Positions 16,641-25,639 of a DNA stretch of 64,000 nt are shown here, piece after piece (position 1 is the first letter of the stretch; every line of letters starts with the position of its first letter). The DNA lies in the NCBI RefSeq assembly GCF_003060825.1, contig NZ_CP028922.1:2959001-3023000 (forward strand). Reading direction: 5' to 3'. Origin of the DNA: Paenibacillus sp. CAA11. Its GTDB lineage: Bacteria; Bacillota; Bacilli; Paenibacillales; Paenibacillaceae. The notes beneath the pieces are model-generated. The model was given only the letters and a program-made list of their open reading frames with translations, had not been told where the DNA came from and searched no databases. The position numbers and the translations under genes were made by a program.

Positions 16641-18401
16641 TTAATGGGCAGCTGAACGATGAGGCACGGTGTCCTCATGATGCAGACTTGCGGCATATTG
16701 ATTCAATAGCTCCTCAATTTCGGCGCTCGTCTTCATCACAAAGCACTCTTGACCAACTGAACGCGCATGGCTTGCCTCCGTATGCAGAATACGATGCTTA
16801 ATCCGCAGCAAGGCCTGCGGGGACATGCTCAGGCTGTTCACCCCAAGGTGAAGCCAGAGCGGAATGGAGCGTTCATCCCCAGCCATCTCACCGCAGACGC
16901 TCACCGGGATTCCCGCTTGATTAGCCGCCTGTACCGCAGTCCGCAGAAGCCGAAGCACAGCCGGATGGTAAGGGTGATACATATGGGCTATCTTCTCATT
17001 CATGCGGTCTACGGCCAGCACATACTGCACCAGATCATTCGTGCCGATACTGAAGAAATCCGCTTCCTCTGCCAGCAAGTCGGCAAGAGCGGCAGCAGCA
17101 GGCACCTCGATCATAATCCCGACAGGAATATTTGAATCATAAGACAGGCCCCGCTTCCCAAGATCCTGCATCACTTCATGCAGAATTTCATTGGCTGCCC
17201 GCAGCTCCTCCAGCGAAGAAATCATGGGATACATGATCTTCACACGGCCGTGAGCACTTGCTCTAAGAATTGCCGCAAGCTGGGTCTTGAACATGTCCTG
17301 CCGGTCCAGACTGATGCGAATCGCGCGGTATCCCAGGAACGGGTTGTCTTCTTCCGGCAGCGGAAAATACTCTAGCTGCTTATCCCCGCCGATATCCAGC
17401 GTCCGGATCACCACCGGATGATTGCCGGCTTTCTCAGCCACCTTGCGATACACTTCGTACTGCTCTTCCTCCGTAGGAAGCTCCGCCCGGTCCATATACA
17501 GAAATTCTGTACGAAACAATCCGACACCTTGCGCTCCATGCTTAACAGCAAGCTCGAATTCCTTCTGCGAGCTGATGTTCCCGGCAAGATGGAAGCGGGC
17601 TCCGTCCGGTGTAATCGCCTCCTCAGCGGCCAGCAGCTGGAGCTGCTCCTTGCGGCGGCGCTGTTTCTCAAGCACCAGTGTATACTTCTTGACGGTCTCT
17701 TTATCCGGATCAATAAAGAGACTCCCTGCATCTCCATCAAGGATAAGCAGGTCCCCGGTCTGAATAGTCTGATCCATTTTTTGCTCTAATCCTGAGACCA
17801 GAGGAATCCCTAGTGCCCGTGCCATAATAGCTGAGTGCGACGTCTTCCCGCCAATCATAGTTACCATGCCGAGAACATTGTTCGGGTTCAGGTGAACCAA
17901 TTGGGAGGGTGACAGCTCCTTGGCAACTAGAATGTAAGGCTGGGTATCCGCAGGAAGCGTGATATCCGGCGTTCCCAGCAAGTGCTTCAGTAGGCGGTTC
18001 CCCACGTCCTTAATATCCAGGGCCCGCTCCTTCATATATTCATCATCCAGCAAATCGAACATCGTTACAAAATGGTCGATCGCTTCCTTAACTGCAACCT
18101 CAGCGGCTTTATATTGCCGCTCAATAATCCCCCGAATCTCACTCATGAAGACCGGGTCTTCCAATATGGCTAGATGGGCGTCAAATATTGTGGATTCTTC
18201 GGTGCCGACCATCTCTTTAATCTCGTTCTTGATCTCCTCTATTTCATGCTTGGAGGTACGAATCCCCTCATGAAGGCGTTCGAATTCCTTGGAGAGATCA
18301 ATTGTCTCCATGCGCCGGTCAGGAACATCCCATTCCCACGCAGGCAATACAAAAGCCCTACCGATCGCTACACCGGCAGCAGCGCCGATTCCCTGTATCA
18401 T
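16641..18401 (-). CDS. ptsI: Phosphoenolpyruvate-protein phosphotransferase (PTS enzyme I)
   Basis: 586 aa. It moves phosphate from PEP to its own histidine and then to HPr, energising all PTS sugars. The phosphohistidine loop is intact (MIGGKTSHSAIMARALGIPL, His near 190). PEP-site blocks follow: GLFRTEFLYMDR, NPFLGYRAIRI, IMIEVPAA, FFSIGTNDLVQY and the catalytic Cys in SVCGEMAGD. The C-terminus has an extra short His/Ala-rich tail. No ptsH lies next to it, unlike many Bacilli, and the HPr-like gene at 2348 lacks His15, so the true HPr must be encoded elsewhere. It is monocistronic here. Confidence 0.96.
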   Translation of the reverse strand: MIQGIGAAAGVAIGRAFVLPAWEWDVPDRRMETIDLSKEFERLHEGIRTSKHEIEEIKNEIKEMVGTEESTIFDAHLAILEDPVFMSEIRGIIERQYKAAEVAVKEAIDHFVTMFDLLDDEYMKERALDIKDVGNRLLKHLLGTPDITLPADTQPYILVAKELSPSQLVHLNPNNVLGMVTMIGGKTSHSAIMARALGIPLVSGLEQKMDQTIQTGDLLILDGDAGSLFIDPDKETVKKYTLVLEKQRRRKEQLQLLAAEEAITPDGARFHLAGNISSQKEFELAVKHGAQGVGLFRTEFLYMDRAELPTEEEQYEVYRKVAEKAGNHPVVIRTLDIGGDKQLEYFPLPEEDNPFLGYRAIRISLDRQDMFKTQLAAILRASAHGRVKIMYPMISSLEELRAANEILHEVMQDLGKRGLSYDSNIPVGIMIEVPAAAALADLLAEEADFFSIGTNDLVQYVLAVDRMNEKIAHMYHPYHPAVLRLLRTAVQAANQAGIPVSVCGEMAGDERSIPLWLHLGVNSLSMSPQALLRIKHRILHTEASHARSVGQECFVMKTSAEIEELLNQYAASLHHEDTVPHRSAAH

Positions 18402-18524
18402 TATTACTCAGACCCCTTCAGCATTCCAGATGATGACGGCTTATCTCTCTACCTTAGATATGGTAAGCGCCGTCTTGCCGATTGTCAAAGAAAAAAGATC
18501 AACCCAGGGACAAAATGAAGAAAA

Positions 18525-18553
18525 ATATAAAAGGACTCTCCGGTCGGAGAGTC
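18525..18553 (-). terminator. Terminator of the aroK-aroA-CoA-binding unit
   Basis: The nine-bp stem GACTCTCCG / CGGAGAGTC with a 2-nt loop is followed on the minus strand by CTTTTATATTTTT. Confidence 0.85.
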
Positions 18554-18564
18554 AAATGTAAGCG

Positions 18565-18999
18565 TTATTTCGCTTGCCGTTTCGGAGCCGTAATAGCCTC
18601 CTCCACTTTGATGCAGCGATCCATGATCACCGTAAGTCCAGCCTTGCCGGCAATTTCAGCAGCTTGCTCATTGGCTATGCCCTGCTGCAGCCACAGCACA
18701 TTAGCTCCGACTTCTACCGCTTCCTTCGCCACCTCGGGCGTGAACTCACTTCGTCTAAACACGTTCACAATATCAATCGGTTCATGAATTTCCTTCAACG
18801 AGCCATAGGTCTTCTCGCCGAGGATTTCCCCGCTCACACTCGGGTTCACCGGAATAATCCGGTAACCCCGGCTCTGCATAGCTTGAGCGACCATGTAGGA
18901 GGTCCGGTCAGTCTTGTCGGACAGCCCGACAACAGCAATATTCCCTGCTGACTCCAGAATTTTCTTAATCTCTTCACGGCTGGGGTTCTCAAATGCCAT
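18565..18999 (-). CDS. CoA-binding domain protein (YccU type)
   Basis: About 144 aa, a single Rossmann-like CoA-binding domain similar to that of succinyl-CoA synthetase. Motifs: NIAVVGLSDKTDRTSYMVA for nucleotide binding, RIIPVNPSV, VNVFRRSEFTPEVA, LWLQQGI and the conserved Cys in VIMDRCIKVE. The precise role of these stand-alone proteins is unknown. AAAGGCGGG lies 6 nt before ATG at 18999, so the ATG two codons earlier is rejected. It is last in a probable three-gene unit after aroK and aroA, 85 bp behind aroA. Confidence 0.9.
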   Translation of the reverse strand: MAFENPSREEIKKILESAGNIAVVGLSDKTDRTSYMVAQAMQSRGYRIIPVNPSVSGEILGEKTYGSLKEIHEPIDIVNVFRRSEFTPEVAKEAVEVGANVLWLQQGIANEQAAEIAGKAGLTVIMDRCIKVEEAITAPKRQAK

Positions 19000-19090
19000 T
19001 ATCATCCCGCCTTTCTATATTTTCTTACTAGTAAACCCTATCAAAATAAAAATTTCCTCTCCAGTTAGTGTACGACAGTACTGGGGTACT

Positions 19091-20386
19091 TTATTCTTTT
19101 ACCCATTCTACAGATGCGCCAAGCGAAGCAAGATGGTCAAAAAACTGCGGATAAGATTTGGCTACATGGTGTGCATCCTTGATAAGAATCGGCTTGCGCG
19201 CCCGAAGGCCGACGATACTTAACGCCATAATCACCCGGTGATCGAAATGAGCATCAATCTCCACGCCTCCCTCAACACCATGTGGACGACCATGAACAAT
19301 GATCTCGGCTTGCCGTTCCTCTACATTAGCCCCGGCCTTTTTGAGCTCATTCACAAAATCCGTTATCCGGTCACACTCTTTGTAGCGTAAATTCTCCACA
19401 TTGTAAAAACGCGATGTGCCTTCGGCAAAGACGGCTGCCGCTACCATAGCCAGAACCGCATCTGTAGCTGCATCTCCATCAAATTCTACAGCACGCAGCC
19501 GGCCGTTACCACTCACATGAACCGTTCCCTGCTCGTGGCGCAAAGGAACATCCATCATCTGCAGCACATCCACAATGGCACGCTCTCCCTGTTTGCTTCG
19601 CTCCTCAAGCCGGTGAAGCTTAACATCGGAACGGGTCACCGCCGCCGCCGCAAGAATGGCCGCAGAACCTGGGTAATCTCCCTGTACGGTATAAGTCTTA
19701 GCTTCGTAAGACTGACGTCCTGCAACCCGGAACGTGGAATAATCAGGAGAGGCTTCGATGCGGATTCCTGCCTGCTCTAATACCTCTAGCGTTTGTCCGA
19801 CTACCACCTTGGATTTCATATCGCCCGTAACCTGAATGACGCTGTCTTCCTCCAAGAGCGGTGTCAGAAATAACAGGGCGCTCAGGTATTGAGAGCTTAC
19901 TTCGCCGGATACATTAATAGTGCCACCCTTAGGAGCTCCTCCGCGGATCGTGATTGGAAGTCGCCCATTCTGATGATCCACTTGCACGCCGAGCTGCTCA
20001 AGGGCCACAATTAAATCATCATGCGGCCGCTTGCCGAGCGAATCGGGATACGCATTAACGAAGGTTACCTCCGGGGAAAGCGATGCTACTGCCATCAGAA
20101 AGCGGAGCACAGCTCCCGCATTGCCAACATTCAGCTCCTTCACATGGCGCGGATGCTTACCAAAGCCCGTAATCACAATCTTCTCGTCGTCTTCCTCAAT
20201 CACAGCGCCAAGATCGCGGATACAGCGGCGCAGCGCATCACTATCCTCACTATGTGCCGGATAATATACCGTGCTCGTTCCTTCCGCGAGCGCAGCGACT
20301 AGCAGGTACCGTGTCGTATAATTTTTTGAAGAAAGGGCCTGTATTTCACCCGAAAGTTCTGACGTAGGCTTTACAATAAGATCCAT
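19091..20386 (-). CDS. aroA: 3-phosphoshikimate 1-carboxyvinyltransferase (EPSP synthase), divergent
   Basis: 431 aa, sixth step of the shikimate pathway: joins shikimate-3-phosphate and PEP. Several conserved sites are kept: SSQYLSALLFL, RYKECDRI, GDAATDAVLAM and DHRVIMALS. The N-terminal substrate motif is unusual: SSKNYTTRYL in place of the common SKSxSNRAL, keeping Lys21 and Arg26. The PEP/glyphosate loop reads GNAGAVLRF, so the positions equal to E. coli Thr97 and Pro101 are Ala and Phe. It follows aroK by 24 bp, clearly co-transcribed, which supports a real pathway role despite the divergence. Confidence 0.92.
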   Translation of the reverse strand: MDLIVKPTSELSGEIQALSSKNYTTRYLLVAALAEGTSTVYYPAHSEDSDALRRCIRDLGAVIEEDDEKIVITGFGKHPRHVKELNVGNAGAVLRFLMAVASLSPEVTFVNAYPDSLGKRPHDDLIVALEQLGVQVDHQNGRLPITIRGGAPKGGTINVSGEVSSQYLSALLFLTPLLEEDSVIQVTGDMKSKVVVGQTLEVLEQAGIRIEASPDYSTFRVAGRQSYEAKTYTVQGDYPGSAAILAAAAVTRSDVKLHRLEERSKQGERAIVDVLQMMDVPLRHEQGTVHVSGNGRLRAVEFDGDAATDAVLAMVAAAVFAEGTSRFYNVENLRYKECDRITDFVNELKKAGANVEERQAEIIVHGRPHGVEGGVEIDAHFDHRVIMALSIVGLRARKPILIKDAHHVAKSYPQFFDHLASLGASVEWVKE

Positions 20387-20410
20387 AAATAAGCTCCTTC
20401 ACTAATGTAA

Positions 20411-20923
20411 TCAAACGCGGTAACGCGCTAAAATCTCTGAGGTTACCTGTCCGGCACTCTTGCCCGATGTCTCCACTGTGCAATGTGCAAAGTCATATGC
20501 GAACTTGCGCGCTTCAAGCAGCTCACGAATTCTCTGCTCAGCACCTCCGGCTAGCAGCGGTCGGTTCGGATCTTCTCCTACCCGGCTCAGAATCGTGCTC
20601 ACATCCGCCTTTAGCGCAATGACGCGGCCTCGCTGCAGCATTTCCGCACGATTGGCCGGGTTCAAGACCGCTCCTCCACCGGTTGCGAGTACGATGCCGT
20701 CGCCGCTCAATACCCGCTTCAGCGTCTGGGCTTCAAGCTGACGGAAATAGGACTCTCCCCTGGTTTCAAATATTTCCGGAATGGAGCAGCCGGCTGCTGT
20801 CGCAACCTCCAAATCCAGATCAACCAGCTGTCTCCCGGTCTGTTCCGCAAGCATTGCGGCCACCGTAGACTTGCCGGTCCCCATCATGCCTATAAGGATG
20901 AGGTTCTCTTCTTCCCTCTGCAT
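20411..20923 (-). CDS. aroK: Shikimate kinase
   Basis: 170 aa, P-loop kinase phosphorylating shikimate at the 3-hydroxyl. Walker A is GMMGTGKST. The shikimate-binding DLDLEV, FRQLEAQTLK and GGGAV are present, and the lid holds RPLLAGG. A complete, ordinary enzyme, first in a unit with aroA and the CoA-binding gene. Confidence 0.95.
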   Translation of the reverse strand: MQREEENLILIGMMGTGKSTVAAMLAEQTGRQLVDLDLEVATAAGCSIPEIFETRGESYFRQLEAQTLKRVLSGDGIVLATGGGAVLNPANRAEMLQRGRVIALKADVSTILSRVGEDPNRPLLAGGAEQRIRELLEARKFAYDFAHCTVETSGKSAGQVTSEILARYRV

Positions 20924-20993
20924 GGGGTCACCTACTTCCCCTAAACTTTTTTCATATCATAACACAGGTTTGGTCATTTAGGCAGTAGCACGT

Positions 20994-21037
20994 CAAAAAG
21001 CGCCGGGAACAGACTGTCATTCAGTCCGCCCGGCGCT
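20994..21037 (-). terminator. gnd terminator
   Basis: The stem AGCGCCGGG / CCCGGCGCT, with an inner GACTG pairing, is followed by TTTTT on the minus strand. It separates gnd from aroK. Confidence 0.85.
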
Positions 21038-21068
21038 ATAGATTAAACCTTATTTAAGACCGATAAGC

Positions 21069-22475
21069 TTAGAACCACTGATGGTGGAATACGCCCTCTT
21101 TGTCCACACGCTTGAAGGTGTGAGCTCCGAAGTAATCGCGCTGAGCCTGCAGCAGGTTAGCTGGCAGCCGCTCTGTACGATAGCTGTCGTAGTAAGACAA
21201 TGCGCTGGAGAAGCCCGGAACTGGAATTCCGCTTGCTACAGCAGCTGCAACCACTTTGCGCCATGCATCCTGGTAGCTTTCTACCACGTTCTTGAAATAT
21301 GGGTCGAGAAGCAGGTTCTTCAAGGCAGAATCGCGGTCATAAGCATCCTTGATATTCTGCAGGAACTGCGAGCGGATAATGCAGCCGCCCCGGAAGATCA
21401 TGGCAATGTTGCCATACTTCAGATCCCAGCCGTACTCATCGGATGCTGCACGCATTTGGGCAAAGCCTTGTGCGTAGGATACGATCTTGCTCGCAAAGAG
21501 CGCCTTGCGGACATTCTCGATAAATTCCTTCTTATCCCCGGAGAATGCTTTGACTTCCGGTCCGTTCAGGATTTTGCTAGCAGCTACACGCTCTTCCTTC
21601 ATAGCTGACAGGAAACGTGAGAATACAGACTCCGTGATCATGGACAGCGGTACTCCCAGATCGAGGGCGCTCTGGCTTGTCCATTTACCGGTTCCCTTCT
21701 GGCCGGCAGCATCGAGGATCACATCGACCATCGGTTTGCCGGTTTCTTCATCGTACTTGGAGAAGATATCCGCCGTAATCTCGATCAAATAGCTGTCGAG
21801 CTCTCCTTTGTTCCATTCCGTGAAAATTTCATGAAGCTCCTTCGCATCCAGACCAAGGATATCCTTCAGCAAATGATAAGCTTCGCCAATCAGCTGCATG
21901 TCTCCGTATTCAATGCCGTTGTGCACCATCTTCACATAGTGTCCGGCACCGTCGGGACCAATATATGTACAGCAAGGGTCGCCGTTCACTTTAGCGGAAA
22001 TCGCTGTCAGAATCGGCTCAACGAGCTTGTAGGCGCTCTCCTGTCCGCCAGGCATAATTGCCGGCCCCTTCAATGCGCCTTCTTCACCGCCGGATACACC
22101 GGTTCCAATAAAGCGCAGGCCCTTAGCTTCCAGTTCTTTGCTGCGACGCTGGGTGTCAGGGAAGAACGCATTGCCTCCATCTATAATAATGTCGCCCTCA
22201 TCCAGATGAGGTACGAGCTGCTCAATTGTTGCATCCGTTGCAGGACCAGCTTGTACCATGATCAGAATTTTGCGGGGAGTCTCCAGGGAATTGATGAATT
22301 CTTCAATGGAAAATGTTCCGACCAAATTCTTGCCTTTGGCTTCTTCAAGCAAGTCATGCGTCTTTTGAGGGGAACGGTTAAATACAGAAACAGTGAAGCC
22401 TTTGCTTTCAATATTGAGTGCCAAATTCTTGCCCATAACGGCTAGACCGATAACACCAATTTGCTGTTTAGACAT
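21069..22475 (-). CDS. gnd: 6-phosphogluconate dehydrogenase, decarboxylating
   Basis: 468 aa, the third oxidative pentose-phosphate step, giving ribulose-5-phosphate, CO2 and NADPH. The dinucleotide motif is [14 protein letters not shown], followed by [30 protein letters not shown], the catalytic Lys in [34 protein letters not shown] and the C-terminal YFGAHTF. Length is typical. ATG at 22475 is preceded by AAAGGATGGAG; a start four codons upstream overlaps that site. It is monocistronic. Confidence 0.96.
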   Translation of the reverse strand: MSKQQIGVIGLAVMGKNLALNIESKGFTVSVFNRSPQKTHDLLEEAKGKNLVGTFSIEEFINSLETPRKILIMVQAGPATDATIEQLVPHLDEGDIIIDGGNAFFPDTQRRSKELEAKGLRFIGTGVSGGEEGALKGPAIMPGGQESAYKLVEPILTAISAKVNGDPCCTYIGPDGAGHYVKMVHNGIEYGDMQLIGEAYHLLKDILGLDAKELHEIFTEWNKGELDSYLIEITADIFSKYDEETGKPMVDVILDAAGQKGTGKWTSQSALDLGVPLSMITESVFSRFLSAMKEERVAASKILNGPEVKAFSGDKKEFIENVRKALFASKIVSYAQGFAQMRAASDEYGWDLKYGNIAMIFRGGCIIRSQFLQNIKDAYDRDSALKNLLLDPYFKNVVESYQDAWRKVVAAAVASGIPVPGFSSALSYYDSYRTERLPANLLQAQRDYFGAHTFKRVDKEGVFHHQWF

Positions 22476-22572
22476 CTGGTTCTCCATCCTTTGTCGCTAT
22501 ATTTTGTGGATCAACAGTTATATTTTAGCCGTTTTATATGCAGAAGTGAAGCCTGCTTCCCCTAGTCGGCAC

Positions 22573-22606
22573 AAAACACCCCATTTCTTCAGGTAAAGGG
22601 GTGTTT
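22573..22606 (-). terminator. Terminator of the coiled-coil hypothetical gene
   Basis: The nine-bp stem AAACACCCC / GGGGTGTTT lies directly after the gene at 22638. The minus-strand continuation is TGTGCC, so the U tract is short. Confidence 0.7.
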
Positions 22607-22637
22607 CGCTTAATTCCTAAGTTGGACAGCAGATCTT

Positions 22638-23234
22638 CTACCACTCCAGCTCCATCAGTGCCCGTCTGATCTTACGCAGGGCCTCTTTGCTCTTCTGCGC
22701 CCCCTCTTGATCTTTCGATGCCAGAGCCTCATGGAGATGATCGAGTTCTTCATCCATTTGCTTGCGCAGCGCTTCGATACGCTCCTCGGCCGTCTTGGCC
22801 TCAAACATTTGGGTCATCCTCTCTACGCTGAGCTGTGGAGATTTCTGATACAGCACCTTGTGCTCCATGCCGGAAACCTCTACTAGACGAATGACTTCTC
22901 CAAACAAGATATTTTCAATCAAAATTTGACGGTCCTTGAACCGTTTGACAACCGCATGGCCCCGCAAATCGCCAATCAGCTTCTCCAGCCATTCCGCCAG
23001 CTTCGCATCCTTAATCACATAATTCCCAACCAGCTTATAGCCCTGGCCCAAACGCTCAAAGCGCAGCTTGGTCAGCTTGCGGCCTGTGCGCACAGATATT
23101 ATAAAGATCGAGTCGTTCTCGCTCCAGTAAAGCGAATACCCATCCTGGATCAAGTCACGAATAAGCTGCTGCAGGTGCCGGCGTTCAAATCGCAGTTCGA
23201 GATTGCAATATTCCACTTCATAGCTCTTGTTCAC
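22638..23234 (-). CDS. Hypothetical protein with C-terminal coiled coil
   Basis: 198 aa, soluble and highly charged. Residues 1-110 look like an alpha/beta domain (YSLYWSENDSIFIISVRTG, LVGNYVIKDAKLAEWLEKLI). The last 70 residues are strongly helical with heptads (EERIEALRKQMDEELDHLHE, SKEALRKIRRALMELEW). It starts at GTG 23234 after a perfect AGGAGG. I do not recognise the family. It is monocistronic and upstream of gnd. The 262 bp upstream, shared with divergent yktB, contain only promoter-like sequence. Confidence 0.75.
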   Translation of the reverse strand: MNKSYEVEYCNLELRFERRHLQQLIRDLIQDGYSLYWSENDSIFIISVRTGRKLTKLRFERLGQGYKLVGNYVIKDAKLAEWLEKLIGDLRGHAVVKRFKDRQILIENILFGEVIRLVEVSGMEHKVLYQKSPQLSVERMTQMFEAKTAEERIEALRKQMDEELDHLHEALASKDQEGAQKSKEALRKIRRALMELEW

Positions 23235-23425
23235 GGCACTCCCCTCCTATAGATATCACCCTAAAACTTTCCTTGCCGAGAGATGCCCCGACAAGCTTAC
23301 CATATCTTATACTTCATCCTATGTGAATGTAACTTGGATTAATGATTATTTTTACCCTTACTTCCGGTAGGGTGACACATCTGTTTTTACAAGAAGCAGC
23401 CAAAGGTCGGAATAAAGTGACAATA

Positions 23426-23434
23426 TGCTATAAT
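23426..23434 (+). promoter_or_regulatory. yktB promoter, extended -10
   Basis: TGC followed by TATAAT (23429-23434) lies 63 bp before the yktB start. No convincing -35 was found. Confidence 0.5.
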
Positions 23435-23496
23435 TATGATAGCAAACTCGGCCTAACTGCCACACCGATCGTTTTCTTAAGGAGGATTACAAGATT

Positions 23497-24129
23497 ATGA
23501 AGTTTAACGGTTTTTCCGAACAGGATTTTCATAGCATGGCTGTGCCTGGATTAGAGCCCCGCATGGATGCCATTATTACTAACGTCCGTCCCAAGCTCGA
23601 AGCGCTTGGAAGCACTATAGCCCCCTATCTCTCAGCCTTATGCGGAGAAGAGATGTTTCCTCATGTAGCCAAGCATGCGCGACGCACCGTTCATCCCCCG
23701 GAAGATACCTGGGTTGCATGGGCAAGCAGCAAGCGCGGGTATAAGGCGTTGCCGCATTTTCAGGTCGGATTGTTCGCTTCCCATCTCTTTATCATCTTCG
23801 CCGTTATTTATGAAAGCCCGAATAAACGTATTTTCGGAAGCTATCTGCAGCAGCACGCAGAAGAGATTAAGCAGATCGTGCCGGATCACTATTATTGGTC
23901 TTTGGATCATATGAAGCCGGGAGGTGCGTCTAATCAGGAGACAGAAGTTCAGGATCTCCTCAAGATGGCCGAGAAACTGCAGACGGTCAAGAAATCGGAG
24001 ATCTTATGCGGACTCAGCCTTCCCATGGACACCGCAGTACTTCGGGATGGGGACAAGCTCACCTCGCTGATCGAAGAAACCTTTAAGCAATTGCTACCAC
24101 TGTATAAAGCAGCTTACCCAAATTCATAG
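23497..24129 (+). CDS. yktB: YktB family protein (DUF1054/UPF0637)
   Basis: 210 aa, cytosolic. It matches the Bacillus YktB family, with FNGFSEQDFHSM at the start, GLEPRMDAIITNVRPKLEALG, the HVAKHARRTVHPPEDTWVAW block and HFQVGLFASHLFI. The function of this family is unknown. TAAGGAGG precedes the ATG. It is a single-gene unit with its own promoter and terminator. Confidence 0.9.
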   Translation: MKFNGFSEQDFHSMAVPGLEPRMDAIITNVRPKLEALGSTIAPYLSALCGEEMFPHVAKHARRTVHPPEDTWVAWASSKRGYKALPHFQVGLFASHLFIIFAVIYESPNKRIFGSYLQQHAEEIKQIVPDHYYWSLDHMKPGGASNQETEVQDLLKMAEKLQTVKKSEILCGLSLPMDTAVLRDGDKLTSLIEETFKQLLPLYKAAYPNS

Positions 24130-24138
24130 CATGTTAAC

Positions 24139-24165
24139 AAAGCGGAAGAGTCTCTCTTCCGCTTT
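24139..24165 (+). terminator. yktB terminator
   Basis: A 12-bp stem AAAGCGGAAGAG / CTCTTCCGCTTT lies between convergent yktB and the MFS gene and probably serves both. Confidence 0.85.
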
Positions 24166-24196
24166 CGCTTTGCTGTATATTTCTGAACCCTATCGT

Positions 24197-25474
24197 TTAA
24201 GCCATCTCCTGATCCCTAACATTCTGCCGAGGGCGGGACAGCCGGATATGAATCACGAACAGCACAGCCATTGAAATGGCACTGGCCAGGAACGGTGAGG
24301 AGGGTCCGAGCACATCCCACAGCTTTCCGGATACCATAGGGCCGAACACCATGCCCGAGCCCTGGATGGTCAGGAACAGCCCCCAAACCGTCCCCTTCTC
24401 ACCTGTGGGGAGCTGGTGAGAGATCATCGTATCCCAGGTTGGGAGTATGAAGGCGTAGCTTACACCGATGAGTGCAACCAGCCCCCAGACCCAAGTAATA
24501 TCTCTCGTCATAGCAAAGCAACCGATCGTAACCGCCGACATGAAAAAGCCGATATGCAGAAACCACTTCGTTCCATACTTGTCCACCAGTCTTCCGATTG
24601 GAATCAAGCCCAGCACCGTAATGCCTCCACCAACTATCAGCATCGCGCTATAGGTCTCTGGGGACAGATTCAACTCTGTCCGAATGTAAAGCGTAATGAC
24701 AGGTGTAAGCAACCCTACTGCAAACGATTGGAGAAACAAAGCCGGATACAGCAGCCAGCTCACGTTCAGATTGTTGCGGACATCCGACAAGGTGCGGCGC
24801 AAATTAGCGCCAAGCCGCCGGAGTCCTCCCTTCATCAAGGATTGATCTGAATTCGGATGAAGCACCTTCGGATCGACCTCCCCTGCCTTATTCCGTCCCG
24901 GAAGAAGAAAAGCAAGGAAGAGCGTGAGCGCCATACAGCATAGCAAGATCCAGAAGACCGGCTGATAAGATCCTTCAATGAAAAAATTGATCACAATCGG
25001 TCCCGTCCCCGAACCTCCCAGAGTAGCCATCTGTATAACTCCCATGGCGGTTCCGAAGTTGTTCTTGCCGCCCGTAATGGCGGTAGCTCCCATCAGCACG
25101 CACGGCCAGAGCGGAGCAGTACCGATCCCGAGCAAGGCGCAGGCTAAGATGATAAGGGCTGAATTTTTACCAAAAGCAATCAGGGAAACCGCAGCCGTCG
25201 TAAAGATCAGTCCCACAAGCATCGTGGTACGGAAGCCCACTCGTTCAATCAGCCACCCTGCCGGGCTGCGAAACAGGTTATCTCCTATATACTGCAGTGA
25301 GATGGATAGGCCAATGGCAAAGGTTGTCAGCTGCAGTACGCTGCCCATGTAGACAGGAAGTATAGTCACCAATAAGGCGCTTTTGACGACCTCCACCAAA
25401 AACATAATAAGCAGCAGAAATATAAATGTAGGCGAAAATAGTTTCTTGCTTGGAATTTTAACATTCAGTTCCAT
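24197..25474 (-). CDS. Major facilitator superfamily transporter
   Basis: About 425 aa with 12 predicted transmembrane segments. The loop 2-3 MFS signature appears as GWLIERVGFRTTM, and its counterpart in the second half as GRLVDKYGTKWFL. A charged cytoplasmic loop (about 200-240) separates the halves. The substrate cannot be inferred; drug or sugar efflux are both possible. ATG at 25474 is chosen because the upstream GTG overlaps AGGAG. No regulator or pathway gene adjoins it. Confidence 0.88.
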   Translation of the reverse strand: MELNVKIPSKKLFSPTFIFLLLIMFLVEVVKSALLVTILPVYMGSVLQLTTFAIGLSISLQYIGDNLFRSPAGWLIERVGFRTTMLVGLIFTTAAVSLIAFGKNSALIILACALLGIGTAPLWPCVLMGATAITGGKNNFGTAMGVIQMATLGGSGTGPIVINFFIEGSYQPVFWILLCCMALTLFLAFLLPGRNKAGEVDPKVLHPNSDQSLMKGGLRRLGANLRRTLSDVRNNLNVSWLLYPALFLQSFAVGLLTPVITLYIRTELNLSPETYSAMLIVGGGITVLGLIPIGRLVDKYGTKWFLHIGFFMSAVTIGCFAMTRDITWVWGLVALIGVSYAFILPTWDTMISHQLPTGEKGTVWGLFLTIQGSGMVFGPMVSGKLWDVLGPSSPFLASAISMAVLFVIHIRLSRPRQNVRDQEMA

Positions 25475-25639
25475 ACTTAGTTCCACTCCTAACTCTGCAC
25501 ATTCTCTATTCTAGTTTGTCCCACCTTACAGTTAACTTAGACTTATTTCACGATTTTCAAGCTTTATTTGCATTCCTATCTCTTTTTGTTATACTCATCT
25601 TTGTTTATATATTACACAGAAAGGCAGTGACGGCTTTAG

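Noticed and set aside
2348..18401. HPr-like gene and ptsI as one PTS system
   Set aside because: They are 14 kb apart and the HPr-like protein lacks the histidine that enzyme I phosphorylates.
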